Source of the DNA: Rhodovulum sulfidophilum
GTDB lineage: Bacteria; Pseudomonadota; Alphaproteobacteria; Rhodobacterales; Rhodobacteraceae
DNA length: 64,000 nucleotides
Assembly (NCBI GenBank): GCA_003241785.1
Contig: QFPW01000001.1
Span: 248,001 to 312,000 of the forward strand
Reading direction: 5' to 3'
The position numbers were made by a program, and so were the translations under genes. Below, piece after piece: positions 24,765 to 33,415 of this stretch (its first letter is position 1; each line of letters starts with the position of its first letter). The notes under the pieces were generated by a model, which was not told the DNA's origin, made no database searches, and worked only from the letters and a program-made list of their open reading frames with translations.

Positions 24765-24832
24765 GGGACGGATATACTGGGGGCCGCGTCCGGGCACGAC
24801 GCCGCCGATGTCCAATCGATCCGCGAGACCCC

Positions 24833-25783
24833 ATGGCTGAACCCCTTGCCCTCTATCTCGCCGCGCCGCGCGGCTTCTGCGCCGGCGTCGACCGCGCGAT
24901 CAAGATCGTCGAGATGGCGCTCGTGAAATGGGGCGCGCCGGTCTATGTCCGGCACGAGATCGTCCATAACAAATACGTGGTCGACGAGTTGCGCGCGCAG
25001 GGCGCGGTCTTCGTCGAGGAGCTGTCGGACTGCCCGCCCGACCGGCCGGTGGTCTTCTCCGCCCATGGCGTGCCGAAGGCGGTGCCGGCCGAGGCGGAGC
25101 GGCGCCAGATGCTCTACGTCGACGCGACCTGCCCCCTGGTCTCCAAGGTGCATATCGAGGCCGAGCGGCACCACCAGAACGGCCTTCGCATGATCATGAT
25201 CGGCCATCGCGGCCATCCGGAGGTGATCGGCACGATGGGCCAGCTGCCGCCGGGGGTCGTGACGCTGGTCGAGACGGTCGAGGACGTGGCCACGCTGACG
25301 CCGGAGGATCCGGACCGGCTCGCTTTCATCACCCAGACGACGCTGTCGCTCGACGATACCGCCGAGATCATCGCCGCGCTGCGCGCCCGGTTCCCGAACA
25401 TCGCCGGGCCGCGCAAGGAGGACATCTGCTACGCCACCACCAACCGCCAGGAGGCGGTGAAGGCGATGGCGCCCAAGATCGAGGCGCTGCTGGTGATCGG
25501 CGCGCCGAATTCCTCGAATTCGCAGCGGCTGGTCGAGGTCGGGCGCCGCGCCGGCTGCGCCTATTCCCAGCTGGTGCAGCGCGCCTCCGACATCGACTGG
25601 CGCGCGATCGCCGGCGCGAAGGCGGTCGGCATCACCGCCGGCGCCTCGGCGCCGCAGGTGCTGGTCGAGGAGGTGATCGACGCCTTCAAGGCGCGCTACG
25701 ACGTGACCGAGCATCTGGTCGAGACCGCGCGCGAGGACGTCGAGTTCAAGGTGCCGCGCGTGCTGCGCGACAAGGTCGCATGA
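24833..25783 (+). CDS. ispH: 4-hydroxy-3-methylbut-2-enyl diphosphate reductase
   Basis: Last enzyme of the MEP isoprenoid pathway, reducing HMBPP to IPP and DMAPP through a [4Fe-4S] cluster. The three cluster cysteines are visible: Cys16 ('RGFCAGV'), Cys100 ('DATCPLV') and Cys199 ('DICYATTNRQ'). The 316-residue length is standard, and 'GHRGHPEV' carries the conserved Glu130. It heads a three-gene unit: its stop overlaps the DUF3429 start (ATGA), which in turn overlaps rnhA. Confidence 0.97.
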   Translation: MAEPLALYLAAPRGFCAGVDRAIKIVEMALVKWGAPVYVRHEIVHNKYVVDELRAQGAVFVEELSDCPPDRPVVFSAHGVPKAVPAEAERRQMLYVDATCPLVSKVHIEAERHHQNGLRMIMIGHRGHPEVIGTMGQLPPGVVTLVETVEDVATLTPEDPDRLAFITQTTLSLDDTAEIIAALRARFPNIAGPRKEDICYATTNRQEAVKAMAPKIEALLVIGAPNSSNSQRLVEVGRRAGCAYSQLVQRASDIDWRAIAGAKAVGITAGASAPQVLVEEVIDAFKARYDVTEHLVETAREDVEFKVPRVLRDKVA

Positions 25784-26238
25784 CGCGGGTTCCGCGCCCC
25801 GCGCTGGTCATCGGCTGGCTGGGCCTTCTCCCCTTCCTCTACGCCGTCGGGCTGCTCTTCTCGACCCCGGGGCGCCTGCCGACCCTCGGTCTCGCGGCGT
25901 CGAGCCCGGAGGGCGGGCTCTACATGCTCGAGCGGCTCGGCGCGGTGATCCTCGCCTTCATGGGCGGCTGCCTCTGGGGCTTCTCCTCTTCGCCGCCGCG
26001 CATCCCGACCTACGCGCTGCTGCTCGCCTCCGGGATCCCGGCGGTCGCGGCCTTCGTCGCGATCCAGCCGAACGCGTCGCGCAGCTGCGTCTTCCTCGCC
26101 TTCGGCTTCGCGATCCTGCAGGCGATCGACATCGTGTTCCAGCGGCTCGGCGTCGCGCCGGATTACTGGCTCACGCTGCGGCTGCCGCTGACGGCGGGGG
26201 TGATGACCTGCCTGCTGATCGGGGCGCTGCATGGCTGA
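25780..26238 (+). CDS. DUF3429-family membrane protein
   Basis: A 152-residue protein with about four or five hydrophobic segments, beginning 'VIGWLGLLPFLYAVGLLF' and containing 'GAVILAFMGGCLWGF', the conserved core of DUF3429. Function unknown. It overlaps ispH by 4 bp and rnhA by 8 bp and so is co-translated with both. Homologues elsewhere are annotated as inner-membrane proteins near respiratory or heme genes, but I cannot assign a role. Confidence 0.85.
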   Translation: MTRVPRPALVIGWLGLLPFLYAVGLLFSTPGRLPTLGLAASSPEGGLYMLERLGAVILAFMGGCLWGFSSSPPRIPTYALLLASGIPAVAAFVAIQPNASRSCVFLAFGFAILQAIDIVFQRLGVAPDYWLTLRLPLTAGVMTCLLIGALHG

Positions 26239-26704
26239 GCTCTTCGCCTATACCGACGGCGCCTGCTCGGGGAACCCCGGGCCCGGCGGCTGGGGCGCGC
26301 TGCTCGTCGCGAGGGACGGCGACGCGGTCGTGAAGACGCGCGAGCTCATGGGCGGCGAGGCGATGACCACGAACAACCGCATGGAGCTCATGGCGGCGAT
26401 CGCCGCGCTCGAGGCGCTGTCGCGCGCGACCGAGCTCACGATCGTCACCGATTCGAACTATCTGCGCGACGGCGTGACCAAGTGGATCCACGGCTGGCGC
26501 CGGAACGGCTGGAAGACCGCCGACAAGAAGCCGGTGAAGAACGAGGACCTCTGGCGCCGGCTCGACACCGCCCAGGCGCGGCACACCATCCGCTGGGACT
26601 GGGTCAAGGGCCACGCCGGCCATGTCGAGAACGAGCGCGCCGACGAGCTGGCGCGGACGGGGATGGCGCCGTTCAAGCCGGCGAAGGCGAGGGCCGCCGG
26701 CTGA
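26231..26704 (+). CDS. rnhA: Ribonuclease HI
   Basis: Degrades the RNA strand of RNA-DNA hybrids during replication. The 157 residues contain 'YTDGACSGNPGPGGWG' (Asp9), 'NNRMELMA' (Glu52), 'IVTDSNYLRDGV' (Asp74) and 'HAGHVENERADELA' with the last acidic residue, so the catalytic DEDD set is complete. The basic handle region 'GWRRNGWKTADKKPVKN' is present. It overlaps the DUF3429 gene by 8 bp and converges on fmt 10 bp away. Confidence 0.97.
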   Translation: MAELFAYTDGACSGNPGPGGWGALLVARDGDAVVKTRELMGGEAMTTNNRMELMAAIAALEALSRATELTIVTDSNYLRDGVTKWIHGWRRNGWKTADKKPVKNEDLWRRLDTAQARHTIRWDWVKGHAGHVENERADELARTGMAPFKPAKARAAG

Positions 26705-26714
26705 CCCCTTCGGC

Positions 26715-27632
26715 TCAGCCGAGCCGGACCCCGGCCCGCACCGGGAAGCCGCGCAGCACTTCCTCGCTCGGCGCCCCGCCCTTGCCGGCGCGCTGCAGCC
26801 GGAGCACGCGGATCGCGCCCTCTCCGCAGGCGATCTCGAGCGCGTCGTCGATCGCCGTGCCGGGCGCCGCGCCGCCGGGCGTGTCCCGCGCCACCGCCGA
26901 GAGCAGGAGCTTAACCCGCTCGGCGCCGATCTCGCACCAGGCGCCGGGAAAGGGCGAGAGGCCCCGGATCTGACGGTCGACCTCGACCGCGCTCCGGCTC
27001 CAGTCGATCCTCGCCTCGGCCTTCTCGATCTTGCGCGCGTAGGTCACGCCCTCGGCGGATTGCGGCACCGGGTGGAGCGTGTCGAGCCGGTCGAGCGCCT
27101 CGACGATCAGCCGCGCGCCCATCTCCGACAGCCGGTCGTGCAGCGTGCCCGCGGTATCCTCGGGCCCGATCCGCGTCCGCGCCTCGAGCCAGACCGGGCC
27201 GGTGTCGAGCCCCGCCTCCATCCCCATGATCGCGACGCCGGTTTCGGCGTCGCCGGCGAGGATCGCGCGCTGGATCGGCGCGGCCCCCCGCCAGCGCGGC
27301 AGGAGCGAGGCGTGGATGTTGAGGCACCCTCGGGCCGGCGCCCCGAGCACGGCGACCGGCAGGATGAGCCCGTAGGCGACCACCACGGCGAGATCGGCGC
27401 CCAGCGCGGCGAAGGCTTCCTGCTCGGAGGGATCGCGGAAGTTCAGCGGCGCGCGCACCGGAATGCCGAGCGCCGCGGCCGCCTCGGCGACCGGGCTCGG
27501 CCGGGCCTTCTGGCCCCGACCGGCCGGGCGCGGCGGCTGGGTGTAGACGCAGGCGATCTCGTGCCCGGCCGCGGCGAGCGCGCGCAGCGGCGGCACGGAG
27601 AAATCGGGGGTTCCCATGAAGATGAGCCGCAT
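26715..27632 (-). CDS. fmt: Methionyl-tRNA formyltransferase
   Basis: Formylates initiator Met-tRNA using 10-formyl-tetrahydrofolate. The 305 residues start 'MRLIFMGTPDFSVPPLRAL' and contain the active-site segment 'NIHASLLPRWRGAAPIQ' with Asn, His and the flexible loop. The C-terminal OB-like domain has 'RGLSPFPGAWCEIG'. It lies 41 bp downstream of def on the same strand, the standard def-fmt pair that adds and later removes the N-terminal formyl group. Confidence 0.97.
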   Translation of the reverse strand: MRLIFMGTPDFSVPPLRALAAAGHEIACVYTQPPRPAGRGQKARPSPVAEAAAALGIPVRAPLNFRDPSEQEAFAALGADLAVVVAYGLILPVAVLGAPARGCLNIHASLLPRWRGAAPIQRAILAGDAETGVAIMGMEAGLDTGPVWLEARTRIGPEDTAGTLHDRLSEMGARLIVEALDRLDTLHPVPQSAEGVTYARKIEKAEARIDWSRSAVEVDRQIRGLSPFPGAWCEIGAERVKLLLSAVARDTPGGAAPGTAIDDALEIACGEGAIRVLRLQRAGKGGAPSEEVLRGFPVRAGVRLG

Positions 27633-27673
27633 CGGTCCTCCGTTCGGTCAGCCGGCGGGACGCCGCGCGACGA

Positions 27674-28195
27674 TCAGGCCCGGGCCTTCTCGCGCTTCAG
27701 CTTCTTCATCTTGTTAGTGATCATCGACCGGCGGATCGGGCCGAGGTAGTCGATGAAGAGCTTGCCGTTGAGATGATCGAGCTCGTGCTGGACGCAGACG
27801 GCGGGGCGGTCGTGGAACTCTTCCTCGCGGACGTGCCCCTCGAGGTCCATCCAGCGCAGCCGCACGACGGCGGGCCGGGTGACCTCCTCGAAAATGTCGG
27901 GGATCGAGAGGCAGCCCTCCTCGCTGGTCTCCGTCTCCTCCGAGGACCATGTGATCACCGGATTGAGGAACACCATCGGATCGGGCGCGTCGTCCTTGCC
28001 GGCGCAGTCCATCACGAAGACCTGCTTCATCACGCCGATCTGCGGCGCGGCGAGGCCGATGCCGGGCGCGTCGTACATGGTCGCGAGCATGTCGTCGGCG
28101 AGCTGGCGCAGCCCGGCGTCGACGCCGCGCACCGGCGCCGCCACCTTGCGCAGGCGCGGGTCGGGATGGATCAGGATCGGACGGAGCGAGGCCAT
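27674..28195 (-). CDS. def: Peptide deformylase
   Basis: Metalloenzyme of 173 residues that removes the formyl group from nascent proteins. All three motifs are intact: 'GIGLAAPQ' (45-52), 'EGCLSIP' (93-99, metal ligand Cys95) and 'HELDH' (137-141, two metal-ligand histidines and catalytic Glu). The ATG at 28195 gives the family N terminus 'MASLRPILIHPDPRLRKVA'; a longer frame upstream would add 57 unrelated residues. First gene of def-fmt, divergent from a patB-like gene across 112 bp. Confidence 0.97.
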   Translation of the reverse strand: MASLRPILIHPDPRLRKVAAPVRGVDAGLRQLADDMLATMYDAPGIGLAAPQIGVMKQVFVMDCAGKDDAPDPMVFLNPVITWSSEETETSEEGCLSIPDIFEEVTRPAVVRLRWMDLEGHVREEEFHDRPAVCVQHELDHLNGKLFIDYLGPIRRSMITNKMKKLKREKARA

Positions 28196-28307
28196 GCAGG
28201 CGAGATAGGCGATGGCGGGCCGGTTGACAAGCGCCGCCGCCCGGCGGGGGTTGCGCCCGCGCCCGGCGTCGTGAAGATGGCCGGGAGCGAAGCAAGGAAC
28301 CCCCGAC

Positions 28308-29480
28308 ATGTTCGATTTCGACGAGATCATCGACCGCCGCGGCACGCATTGCGCGAAGTGGGACATGATGGAGTCGGTCTACGGTGTCTCGCCCGACGAC
28401 GGGATCGCGATGTGGGTCGCGGACATGGACTTCCGTCCGCCGCGCGAGGTGACCGAGGCGCTCCGGGCCTCGGTCGAGCACGGGGTCTTCGGCTATTTCG
28501 GCGACGACCGCGCCTACCGCGCCGCGATCACCGGCTGGATGGGGCGGCGGCACGGCTGGGAGGTCGATCCCGACTGGATCGGCACCTCGCACGGGCTGGT
28601 CGCGGGCGTGGCGCTCTGCCTCGAGGCCTTCACCGAGAAGGGCGACGGCGTGATCCTGTTCACGCCGGTCTATCACGCCTTCGCGCGGATCATCAAAGCG
28701 AACGAGCGGGTCGTGGTCGAGAGCCCGCTCGTGAACCGCGACGGCCGCTACGAGATGGATCTCGCGGCGCTGGCGGGCCAGCTCACCGGGGCCGAGCGGG
28801 CGGTGATCCTCTGCTCGCCGCACAATCCCGGCGGCACGGTCTGGATCGCCGCCGAGCTCAGGGCGCTGGCCGAGTTCTGCGCCGCGCATGACCTGCTGCT
28901 GATCTCCGACGAGATCCACCACGACCTGGTGCTGCCCGGCCATCGCCACACGGCCGCGCCGCTGGCGGCGCCCGAGCACGCCGACCGGATCGTGATGCTG
29001 ACCGCGACCAGCAAGAGCTTCAACCTCGCGGGCGGAATGACCGGCAACGTCATCATCTCGAACCCCGAGCTGCGCGCGAAATTCCTCAAGGCCCAGGCGG
29101 CGGCCGGCGCCTCGCCCAACCGGTTCGGGATCCTGATGGCGACCGCGGCCTATCGGCACGGCGACGCCTGGATCGACGCGGTGACCGCCTATATCGCGGG
29201 CAACGCCGCGATCTTCGACGAGGGCGTCGCCGCGATCCCGGGCGCGGTCTCGATGAAGCTCCAGGCGACCTATCTCGCCTGGGTCGACTTCAACCCGCTC
29301 GGCATGGGCGAGGACGAGGTGAAGGCGCGGGTCGAGGGCAAGGCGCGGATCGCGGTCAACCATGGCCCCACCTTCGGTACCGGCGGCGAGGGCTTCCTGC
29401 GGTTCAACCTCGCGACGCCCCGGTCGCGCGTGGTCGAGGCGGTAAGCCGGCTGCGCGAAGCCTTCGCCGATATCCAGTAG
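28308..29480 (+). CDS. PatB/MalY-family PLP-dependent cystathionine beta-lyase-like aminotransferase
   Basis: Fold-type I PLP enzyme of 390 residues. The internal aldimine lysine is Lys236 in 'TATSKSFNLAGG', and 'SPHNPGGTVW' and 'ISDEIHHDLV' are the standard cofactor contacts. The N terminus 'FDEIIDRRGTHCAKWDMM' and 'AMWVADMDF' are typical of the MalY/PatB C-S lyase group, which cleaves cystathionine or related thioethers. Substrate specificity cannot be deduced. It is followed by mcl1 after 113 bp; separate transcription is likely. Confidence 0.9.
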   Translation: MFDFDEIIDRRGTHCAKWDMMESVYGVSPDDGIAMWVADMDFRPPREVTEALRASVEHGVFGYFGDDRAYRAAITGWMGRRHGWEVDPDWIGTSHGLVAGVALCLEAFTEKGDGVILFTPVYHAFARIIKANERVVVESPLVNRDGRYEMDLAALAGQLTGAERAVILCSPHNPGGTVWIAAELRALAEFCAAHDLLLISDEIHHDLVLPGHRHTAAPLAAPEHADRIVMLTATSKSFNLAGGMTGNVIISNPELRAKFLKAQAAAGASPNRFGILMATAAYRHGDAWIDAVTAYIAGNAAIFDEGVAAIPGAVSMKLQATYLAWVDFNPLGMGEDEVKARVEGKARIAVNHGPTFGTGGEGFLRFNLATPRSRVVEAVSRLREAFADIQ

Positions 29481-29593
29481 CGGCGGACCGAGACGAAAGC
29501 CTCCACACGTTTGGACGCGTTGACGGGTCCGGAGCCGATCGCTACCAATCTCGCGCAAGATTATTGCGAGATCGTCGCGAGAAAGGACTCTTC

Positions 29594-30568
29594 ATGAGCT
29601 TCACGATTCCGCCCAGCCCGCCCGCGCGCCCGAACCGGTGCCAGCTTTTCGGCCCGGGCTCGCGCCCGGAGCTCTTCGAGAAGCTGGCGACCTCCGACGC
29701 GGATGTGATCAACATCGACCTCGAGGACAGCGTCTCGCCGGCCGACAAGGCGCAGGCGCGGATCAACACCATCAAGGCGATCAACGACATCGACTGGGGC
29801 AAGAAGACGCTCTCGGTCCGGATCAACGGCCTCGACACCGAGTTCTGGTACAAGGACGTGGTCGACCTGATGGAGCAGACCAACGGTCGGCTCGATCTCA
29901 TCATGATCCCGAAGGCGGGCACGGCCGCCGATCTCTACGCCGTCGACGCGCTCGTGTCCTCGATCGAGCTCGCGAAGAAGGCCACCAAGCGGATCGGCTT
30001 CGAAGCGATCATCGAGACCGCGATGGGCTTCGCCAACGTCAAGGAAATCGCCGCCGCCTCGAAGCGGCTGCAGTCGCTGCACCTCGGCGCGGCCGATTTC
30101 GCCGCCTCGATGGGGATGCAGACCACCGGCATCGGCGGCACCCAGGAAGGCTACTATGTCCTGCCGCCGAAGGACGCCGAGGGCCCGCGCACCCCGGCCT
30201 ACGGCGATCCGTGGCATTCGGTGGTCTCGGCGATCGTCGCCGCCTGCCGCGTGAACGGCGTGCTGCCCGTCGAGGGGCCGTTCGGCGACTTCAACGACGA
30301 TGACGGCTTCATCGCCCAGGCGCGGCGCGTCGCGACCATCGGCATGGTCGGCAAATGGGCCATCCACCCGAAGCAGGTGGCGCTCGCCAACCAGGTCTTC
30401 ACCCCGTCCGAGAAGCAGGTGACCGAAGCCCGCGAGATCCTCGAGGCGATGAAGGAGGCGGAGCGGACCGGCCAGGGCGCGACGACCTACAAGGGCCGTC
30501 TCATCGACCTCGCCTCGATCCGCCAGGCCGAGGTGATCGTGAAGCAGGCGGATATGATGACCGCCTGA
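29594..30568 (+). CDS. mcl1: L-malyl-CoA/beta-methylmalyl-CoA lyase
   Basis: CitE-like aldolase of 324 residues cleaving beta-methylmalyl-CoA to glyoxylate and propionyl-CoA, and malyl-CoA to glyoxylate and acetyl-CoA, in the ethylmalonyl-CoA pathway. The sequence closely recalls the Rhodobacter enzyme: 'PPARPNRCQLFGPGSRP', 'DVINIDLEDSVSP', 'LGAADFAASMGMQTTGIGG' and 'GKWAIHPKQVALANQVF'. Metal- and CoA-binding acidic residues are within these motifs. The ATG at 29594 follows GAAAGGACT. The gene stands alone with a strong terminator; its pathway partner mcd is at the left edge of the window. Confidence 0.95.
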   Translation: MSFTIPPSPPARPNRCQLFGPGSRPELFEKLATSDADVINIDLEDSVSPADKAQARINTIKAINDIDWGKKTLSVRINGLDTEFWYKDVVDLMEQTNGRLDLIMIPKAGTAADLYAVDALVSSIELAKKATKRIGFEAIIETAMGFANVKEIAAASKRLQSLHLGAADFAASMGMQTTGIGGTQEGYYVLPPKDAEGPRTPAYGDPWHSVVSAIVAACRVNGVLPVEGPFGDFNDDDGFIAQARRVATIGMVGKWAIHPKQVALANQVFTPSEKQVTEAREILEAMKEAERTGQGATTYKGRLIDLASIRQAEVIVKQADMMTA

Positions 30569-30595
30569 CACCGCGCAAGGCGCGACCGACAATGG

Positions 30596-30626
30596 GGGCC
30601 CCGGCGCGCGCCGGGGCCCGTTTCGT
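30596..30626 (+). terminator. Intrinsic terminator after mcl1
   Basis: Perfect GC palindrome: GGGCCCCGGCGC (30596-30607) and its complement (30608-30619), followed by GTTTCGT. It begins 27 bp after the mcl1 stop. Confidence 0.85.
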
Positions 30627-30708
30627 CGCGGCGGCGCGGTCTCGCCCCGGCCGTGTTGCATTCCGGCCTCCGCCGCTCAATATACGGCTCCGAACGGACG
30701 GAGCGGAC

Positions 30709-31671
30709 ATGCAGAACTATCTCGACTTCGAAAAGGGCCTCGCCGAGATCGAGGGCAAGGCCGAGGAGCTCCGCGCGCTCGGCCGCAAGAACGCCGAGAT
30801 GGACGTCGAGGAGGAAGCCGCCGCGCTCGACAAGAAGGCGGTCTCGCTGCTCGACGAGCTTTACCGCAACCTCGACGCCTGGCGGAAATGCCAGGTCGCG
30901 CGGCATCCCGACCGGCCGCACTGCAAGGATTACATCGACGGGCTCTTCACCGAATGGACCCCGCTCGCCGGCGACCGGGCCTTTTCGGACGATCACGCGG
31001 TGATGGGCGGGCTCGCCCGGTTCAACGACCGCCCGGTGATGGTGATCGGCCTCGAGAAGGGCCACGACACCAAGACGCGGATCGAGCACAATTTCGGCAT
31101 GGCCAGGCCCGAAGGCTATCGCAAGGGGATCCGGCTCATGGATCTCGCCGACCGGATGGGCCTGCCGGTGATCGCGATCGTCGACACGCCCGGCGCCTAT
31201 CCCGGCAAGGGCGCCGAGGAGCGCGGCCAGGCCGAGGCGATCGCCCGTTCCACCGAGAAATGCCTCCAGCTCGGCGTGCCGCTGATCTCGATCATCATCG
31301 GCGAGGGCGGCTCGGGCGGCGCTGTGGCCTTCGCGACCGCGGACCGGCTCGCGATGCTCGAGCATTCGATCTATTCGGTGATCTCGCCCGAGGGCTGCGC
31401 CTCGATCCTGTGGAAGGATTCCGAGAAGATGAAGGAGGCGGCCGAGGCGCTGCGCCTGACCGCGCAGGACCTGCTGGCGCTCGGCGTGGTCGACACCGTG
31501 GTGCCGGAGCCACGCGGCGGGGCGCAGCGGAACAAGGCCGAGACCGTCGCCCGCGTCGGCGCCGCGATCGCCGACCTGCTCGGCCAGGTGAGCGGCAAGA
31601 AGCCCGCCGAGCTGCGCAAGGCGCGGCGGCGGAAGTATCTCGACATGGGGCAGAAATCGCTCGTGGCCTGA
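30709..31671 (+). CDS. accA: Acetyl-CoA carboxylase carboxyltransferase subunit alpha
   Basis: Alpha half of the carboxyltransferase that makes malonyl-CoA for fatty-acid synthesis. The 320 residues begin 'MQNYLDFEKGLAEIEGKAEE' and include 'EKGHDTKTRIEHNFGMARPEG' in part, 'VDTPGAYPGKGAEERGQAEA' and 'IGEGGSGGAVAFATADRL', the acyl-CoA and oxyanion sites of AccA. The ATG at 30709 has GGAG at 8 nt; upstream frame is non-homologous. accB, accC and accD are not in the window, as usual for scattered acc genes. Confidence 0.97.
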   Translation: MQNYLDFEKGLAEIEGKAEELRALGRKNAEMDVEEEAAALDKKAVSLLDELYRNLDAWRKCQVARHPDRPHCKDYIDGLFTEWTPLAGDRAFSDDHAVMGGLARFNDRPVMVIGLEKGHDTKTRIEHNFGMARPEGYRKGIRLMDLADRMGLPVIAIVDTPGAYPGKGAEERGQAEAIARSTEKCLQLGVPLISIIIGEGGSGGAVAFATADRLAMLEHSIYSVISPEGCASILWKDSEKMKEAAEALRLTAQDLLALGVVDTVVPEPRGGAQRNKAETVARVGAAIADLLGQVSGKKPAELRKARRRKYLDMGQKSLVA

Positions 31672-31700
31672 GCCGGGGCGGAACCGCCGCGCAAAAGGAA

Positions 31701-31725
31701 GGTGGGCGGAATCGCCCACCCTACG
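31701..31725. repeat. Palindromic repeat, family B (copy 1)
   Basis: Stem GGTGGGCG / CGCCCACC with a GAAT loop, followed by CTACG. Related units occur at 41285-41348 and 57209-57272. It lies 30 bp after accA and may act as its terminator. Confidence 0.65.
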
Positions 31726-31757
31726 CGCCGCGCCGCGGCGACAGCTCGGAAATCGGG

Positions 31758-32516
31758 TCAGGCCCGGGGTGGCGCGGCCTCCGGGACGGGCTCCTCGGGC
31801 GCGGGAAGCACGAATCCCGCCTCGCGCATCAGCCGGTCGGAGTTTTCCTCCACCACCGCCTCGATCCGGCGCATGAAGTCGGAGATCCGGAGCCCGGGCT
31901 CGATCGGCGGCAGGAACTCGACCACCGCCAACCCCGGATGCCGGTAGCGGCTGCGCCGCGCCCAGAAGACGCCGACGTTGGTCGCCGCCGGGACGCAGGT
32001 CTTGCCGAGCCGCTCGTAGAGCACGCCGGCGCCGACCTTGTAGGGCAGCTTCGCCCCCGGCAGCGTCCGGGTGCCCTGCGGATAGATCACCAGCTGGTGC
32101 GGCGTGGCATCGCGCTCTACATCCGCGACCATCGCCTTCATCGCCTTCGCCTTCTTGCCGCGATCGACCGGCGTCGAGCCGATCCGGAGCGCGTAGAGCC
32201 CGAGGATCGGCGCCCAGCGCAGCTGCTTCTTCATGATGAAGCGCACCCTCGGCAGGTGATAGGCGAGGATCATGATGTCGAGGAAGGACTGGTGCTTCGA
32301 GACGACGATCACGTCGCCGGTCGGAACCTCGCCCCGGACCTCGACGCGCAGGCCGCAGATCACCCGCAGCAACCAGAAGGTGGCGCCGCAATAGGCCTTG
32401 ATCGCGCGGTAGGCGCCATCGACGGACCAGAGCGCCATCGGGGCGCAGAGAATGCCCATGACCGCCATGAGCGCGTACATGAGCACGTCGAAGAGGAGCG
32501 AGCGGAGCAGGCGCAT
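31758..32516 (-). CDS. plsC: 1-acyl-sn-glycerol-3-phosphate acyltransferase (PlsC family)
   Basis: Membrane acyltransferase of 252 residues that makes phosphatidic acid. The H-X4-D motif is 'KHQSFLD' (His75, Asp80), and 'VIYPQGTRTLPG' is the second acyltransferase motif. Two N-terminal hydrophobic segments anchor it. It begins 5 bp after the ftsX stop on the same strand, giving ftsE-ftsX-plsC, an arrangement common in alphaproteobacteria. The ATG at 32516 follows GGAG. The C terminus is Pro/Glu-rich. Other lysophospholipid acyltransferase specificities cannot be excluded. Confidence 0.92.
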   Translation of the reverse strand: MRLLRSLLFDVLMYALMAVMGILCAPMALWSVDGAYRAIKAYCGATFWLLRVICGLRVEVRGEVPTGDVIVVSKHQSFLDIMILAYHLPRVRFIMKKQLRWAPILGLYALRIGSTPVDRGKKAKAMKAMVADVERDATPHQLVIYPQGTRTLPGAKLPYKVGAGVLYERLGKTCVPAATNVGVFWARRSRYRHPGLAVVEFLPPIEPGLRISDFMRRIEAVVEENSDRLMREAGFVLPAPEEPVPEAAPPRA

Positions 32517-32521
32517 CAGGG

Positions 32522-33415
32522 TCAGCTCCAGCGACGCAGGCTCGCCCGCGTGCTCCATCGCGTGACGAGGAAGGCGACGAGACCGGCGATGATCGGGACG
32601 AGGACGGGCAGCGCCCAGTGCCAGCCGTGCAATCCGAGGCCGACGAGGAAGAACCCCTGCTCGTCCGCCTGGGGCAGCGCCGCGAGCAGCCCGAGGCCGA
32701 GCCCGCCGCCGATGACCGCGCCGGTGAGGGCGCGCAGCGTCAGCCGGCGGGTGAAGGCGTCGGAGATATAGCCGTCGCGCGCGCCGATCAGGCGCAGCGT
32801 CTGAATCACCTGCCCGTTCGCGCTGACCGCCGCCCGCGCCGCGAGGCCGATCACCGCGCCGAGCGCCACGGCGGTGAGGCCGAGGCAGACGAGGGCGAAG
32901 ATCCGGAGCCGGCGGGCCGTGGTGACGAGCGGCTGGCGCCAGGCGGCGTGGTCGTCGAAGACCGCGCCCGGCGCCTCGCCCGAGAGCCGCAGCGCCAGGC
33001 TCTCGGCGTTGAGCTCGGTCCGGTCGGTCGTGACCTCGATCATCAGCGGCAGCGGCAGCGTCTCGACCGCGAAGCCGGGGCCGAGCCAGGGCTCGAGCAG
33101 CGCCTTCTGCTCCTCGAGCGTGACGACCCGGACCGCGACGATGCCCGGCGTGGTGCGCAGCACGTTGAGCGCGGCGCGCGCCTGGGCCTCGACCTCGTCC
33201 TGCGGCGCGAAGATCTGCAGCGTCGCGTCGCGCGCGAGCTCTCCGGCCCAGGAGTCGGCGAGCCGGCCGGCGGCGAGCGCGAGCGCGAGCGCGAGCACGG
33301 CGAAGAAGGCCATCACCGCCGCGAGAAAGCCGACCGAGACCGCCGCGCGCGCGCCGCGCGGCACCACGCGGTCGGCGAAGGGATCGCCGCGCAGGAACCG
33401 GCCGAGCGCGCTCAC
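32522..33415 (-). CDS. ftsX: Cell-division ABC transporter permease FtsX
   Basis: Integral membrane partner of FtsE, 297 residues. One N-terminal helix ('FLAAVMAFFAVLALALALAAG') is followed by a periplasmic domain (about 60-165, with 'VVTLEEQKALLEPWLG') and three C-terminal helices, the FtsX topology. FtsEX regulates peptidoglycan hydrolases at the septum. The GTG start overlaps the ftsE stop (GTGA). Alphaproteobacterial FtsX diverges from the E. coli sequence, but topology and operon position make the call secure. Confidence 0.92.
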   Translation of the reverse strand: MSALGRFLRGDPFADRVVPRGARAAVSVGFLAAVMAFFAVLALALALAAGRLADSWAGELARDATLQIFAPQDEVEAQARAALNVLRTTPGIVAVRVVTLEEQKALLEPWLGPGFAVETLPLPLMIEVTTDRTELNAESLALRLSGEAPGAVFDDHAAWRQPLVTTARRLRIFALVCLGLTAVALGAVIGLAARAAVSANGQVIQTLRLIGARDGYISDAFTRRLTLRALTGAVIGGGLGLGLLAALPQADEQGFFLVGLGLHGWHWALPVLVPIIAGLVAFLVTRWSTRASLRRWS

